Assembly: GCF_000025565.1 (NCBI RefSeq)
Contig: NC_014121.1
Location: 4,674,216-4,738,215, forward strand
From: Enterobacter cloacae subsp. cloacae ATCC 13047
GTDB lineage: Bacteria; Pseudomonadota; Gammaproteobacteria; Enterobacterales; Enterobacteriaceae
Length of the DNA stretch: 64,000 nucleotides
Reading direction: 5' to 3'
Positions within the stretch are counted from its first letter, which is position 1. Every line of letters starts with the position of its first letter. The position numbers were made by a program, and so were the translations under genes. The notes under the pieces were generated by a model. It ran no database searches, was not told where the DNA came from, and worked only from the letters and a program-made list of their open reading frames with translations. Below, in pieces: positions 63,257 through 64,000 of the stretch.

Positions 63257-63445
63257 AATCTTGTTGTTATTCCTTCAATTAAACCTCATCAGCAGGCGTG
63301 ACTGATGAAAAAAAGGCCGTTCTACACTACGCGATGATACGTCAGGATTCCACTTCTGCAGAAATAGCGGTTATAGTGGCAATATCAGGCACAGGCAGGA
63401 GCCGAGCCAACACCCTACGGAACAACAAGACAACGGGAGAAGTTC

Positions 63446-63844
63446 ATGACCTGGGAATATGCGCTAATCGGTTTAGTCGTCGGCATCGTGATCGGTGCTG
63501 TGGCCATGCGTTTCGGTAATCGCAAATTGCGTCAGCAGCAGTCACTGCAATACGAACTGGAAAAGAACAAAGCCGAGCTGGAAGAGTACCGCGAAGAGCT
63601 GGTCAGCCACTTTGCCCGTAGCGCTGAGCTGCTGGACAACATGGCGACCGATTATCGCCAGCTGTATCAGCACATGGCAAAAAGCTCCAGCAGCCTGCTG
63701 CCGGAAATGACCGCGGAAACCAACCCGTTCCGCAACCGTCTGGCAGACTCTGAGGCCGGTAACGATCAGGCCCCTGTTCAGATGCCTCGCGACTATTCTG
63801 ATGGCGCGTCCGGCCTGCTGCGCGGCGGTGTTAAGCGCGATTAA
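63446..63844 (+). CDS. zapG: Membrane protein ZapG (YhcB)
   Basis: A 132-residue inner-membrane protein that takes part in envelope growth and division in E. coli. It has one N-terminal membrane helix (about residues 4-22), a coiled coil (about 30-80) and a disordered C-terminal part. The start MTWEYALIGLVVG has GGGAGAAG upstream. It is divergent from zapE, as in E. coli, where degQ follows. Confidence 0.96.
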   Translation: MTWEYALIGLVVGIVIGAVAMRFGNRKLRQQQSLQYELEKNKAELEEYREELVSHFARSAELLDNMATDYRQLYQHMAKSSSSLLPEMTAETNPFRNRLADSEAGNDQAPVQMPRDYSDGASGLLRGGVKRD

Positions 63845-63864
63845 TCACACAACCTGAAATTATT

Positions 63865-63901
63865 TTACGGGCGCAGCGATTGCGCCCGTCCTTTCTTCCT
63901 G
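63865..63901 (+). terminator. zapG terminator
   Basis: ACGGGCGCA/TGCGCCCGT with a five-base loop, followed by CCTTTCTTCCT, lies about 20 bases after zapG. The remaining 100 bases to the window end hold no gene; degQ would be expected next. Confidence 0.75.
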
Positions 63902-64000
63902 ACCCCAGCTATTATTTAGGTAAACACCTCATTGTTCAGCGGTTTAAAATTCAATAACATCAACGTGTTTTTGGGCCCGTTTTTTCCTTTACTCCAGGTT

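Noticed and set aside
63298..63519. Plus-strand ORF upstream of and overlapping zapG
   Set aside because: It overlaps the well-supported zapG start in another frame and has no ribosome binding site or recognisable sequence.

Overview
The window is a stretch of enterobacterial core chromosome. Almost every protein matches the Escherichia coli K-12 orthologue over its whole length. Gene order over positions 1-34150 and around gltBD and sspA-zapG follows the E. coli 72-minute region. Small differences from E. coli (a PmrAB-type two-component pair after dacB, a single-chain dihydroxyacetone kinase, a different fimbrial cluster, no gltF or nan genes) suggest Enterobacter or a close relative such as Lelliottia or Leclercia. 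That genus call is inference from content and not from a search.

Layout. 1-3200: rimP, initiator tRNA metY, argG, leuU tRNA, secG. 3201-8141 (minus strand): glmM, folP, ftsH, rlmE. 8269-14737: yhbY, greA, dacB, a PmrA/PmrB-like pair, obgE and yhbE. 14834-18795: rpmA, rplU, ispB, sfsB, murA, ibaG. 18922-28429: the cell-envelope core, with mlaFEDCB (phospholipid asymmetry), then yrbG-kdsD-kdsC-lptC-lptA-lptB (Kdo synthesis and LPS export), then rpoN-hpf. 28512-30172: ptsN-rapZ-npr (nitrogen PTS and GlmS control). 30210-34150: mtgA, elbB, the sRNA ArcZ and arcB.

Between arcB and yhcC, which are neighbours in E. coli, lies a block of about 13 kb (34151-47142). It carries genes that E. coli keeps near 97 minutes: lptG, lptF, pepA, holC, valS, yjgM, ahr and yjgR, plus an ATP-dependent dihydroxyacetone kinase. 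The two E. coli locations are nearly equidistant from oriC, so an exchange between replichores is a likely origin. Inside the block, next to ahr, is a 0.46-kb hairpin-rich stretch bracketed by inverted dispersed repeats. It looks like a structured RNA or the remnant of a phage-like element and is the least explained sequence here.

47122-54633: yhcC and gltBD (glutamate synthase). 54664-59134: a minus-strand chaperone-usher fimbrial cluster (pilin, chaperone, usher, minor subunit) behind an AT-rich upstream region. 59556-63844: sspB, sspA, rpsI, rplM, zapE and zapG, ending in an apparent terminator ahead of whatever follows.

No insertion sequence, integrase, CRISPR array, toxin-antitoxin pair or defence system is visible. 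The window is mostly housekeeping, and its unusual signals are the relocated block, the structured element, the PmrAB position, the fimbrial replacement and a conserved extension upstream of gltB.
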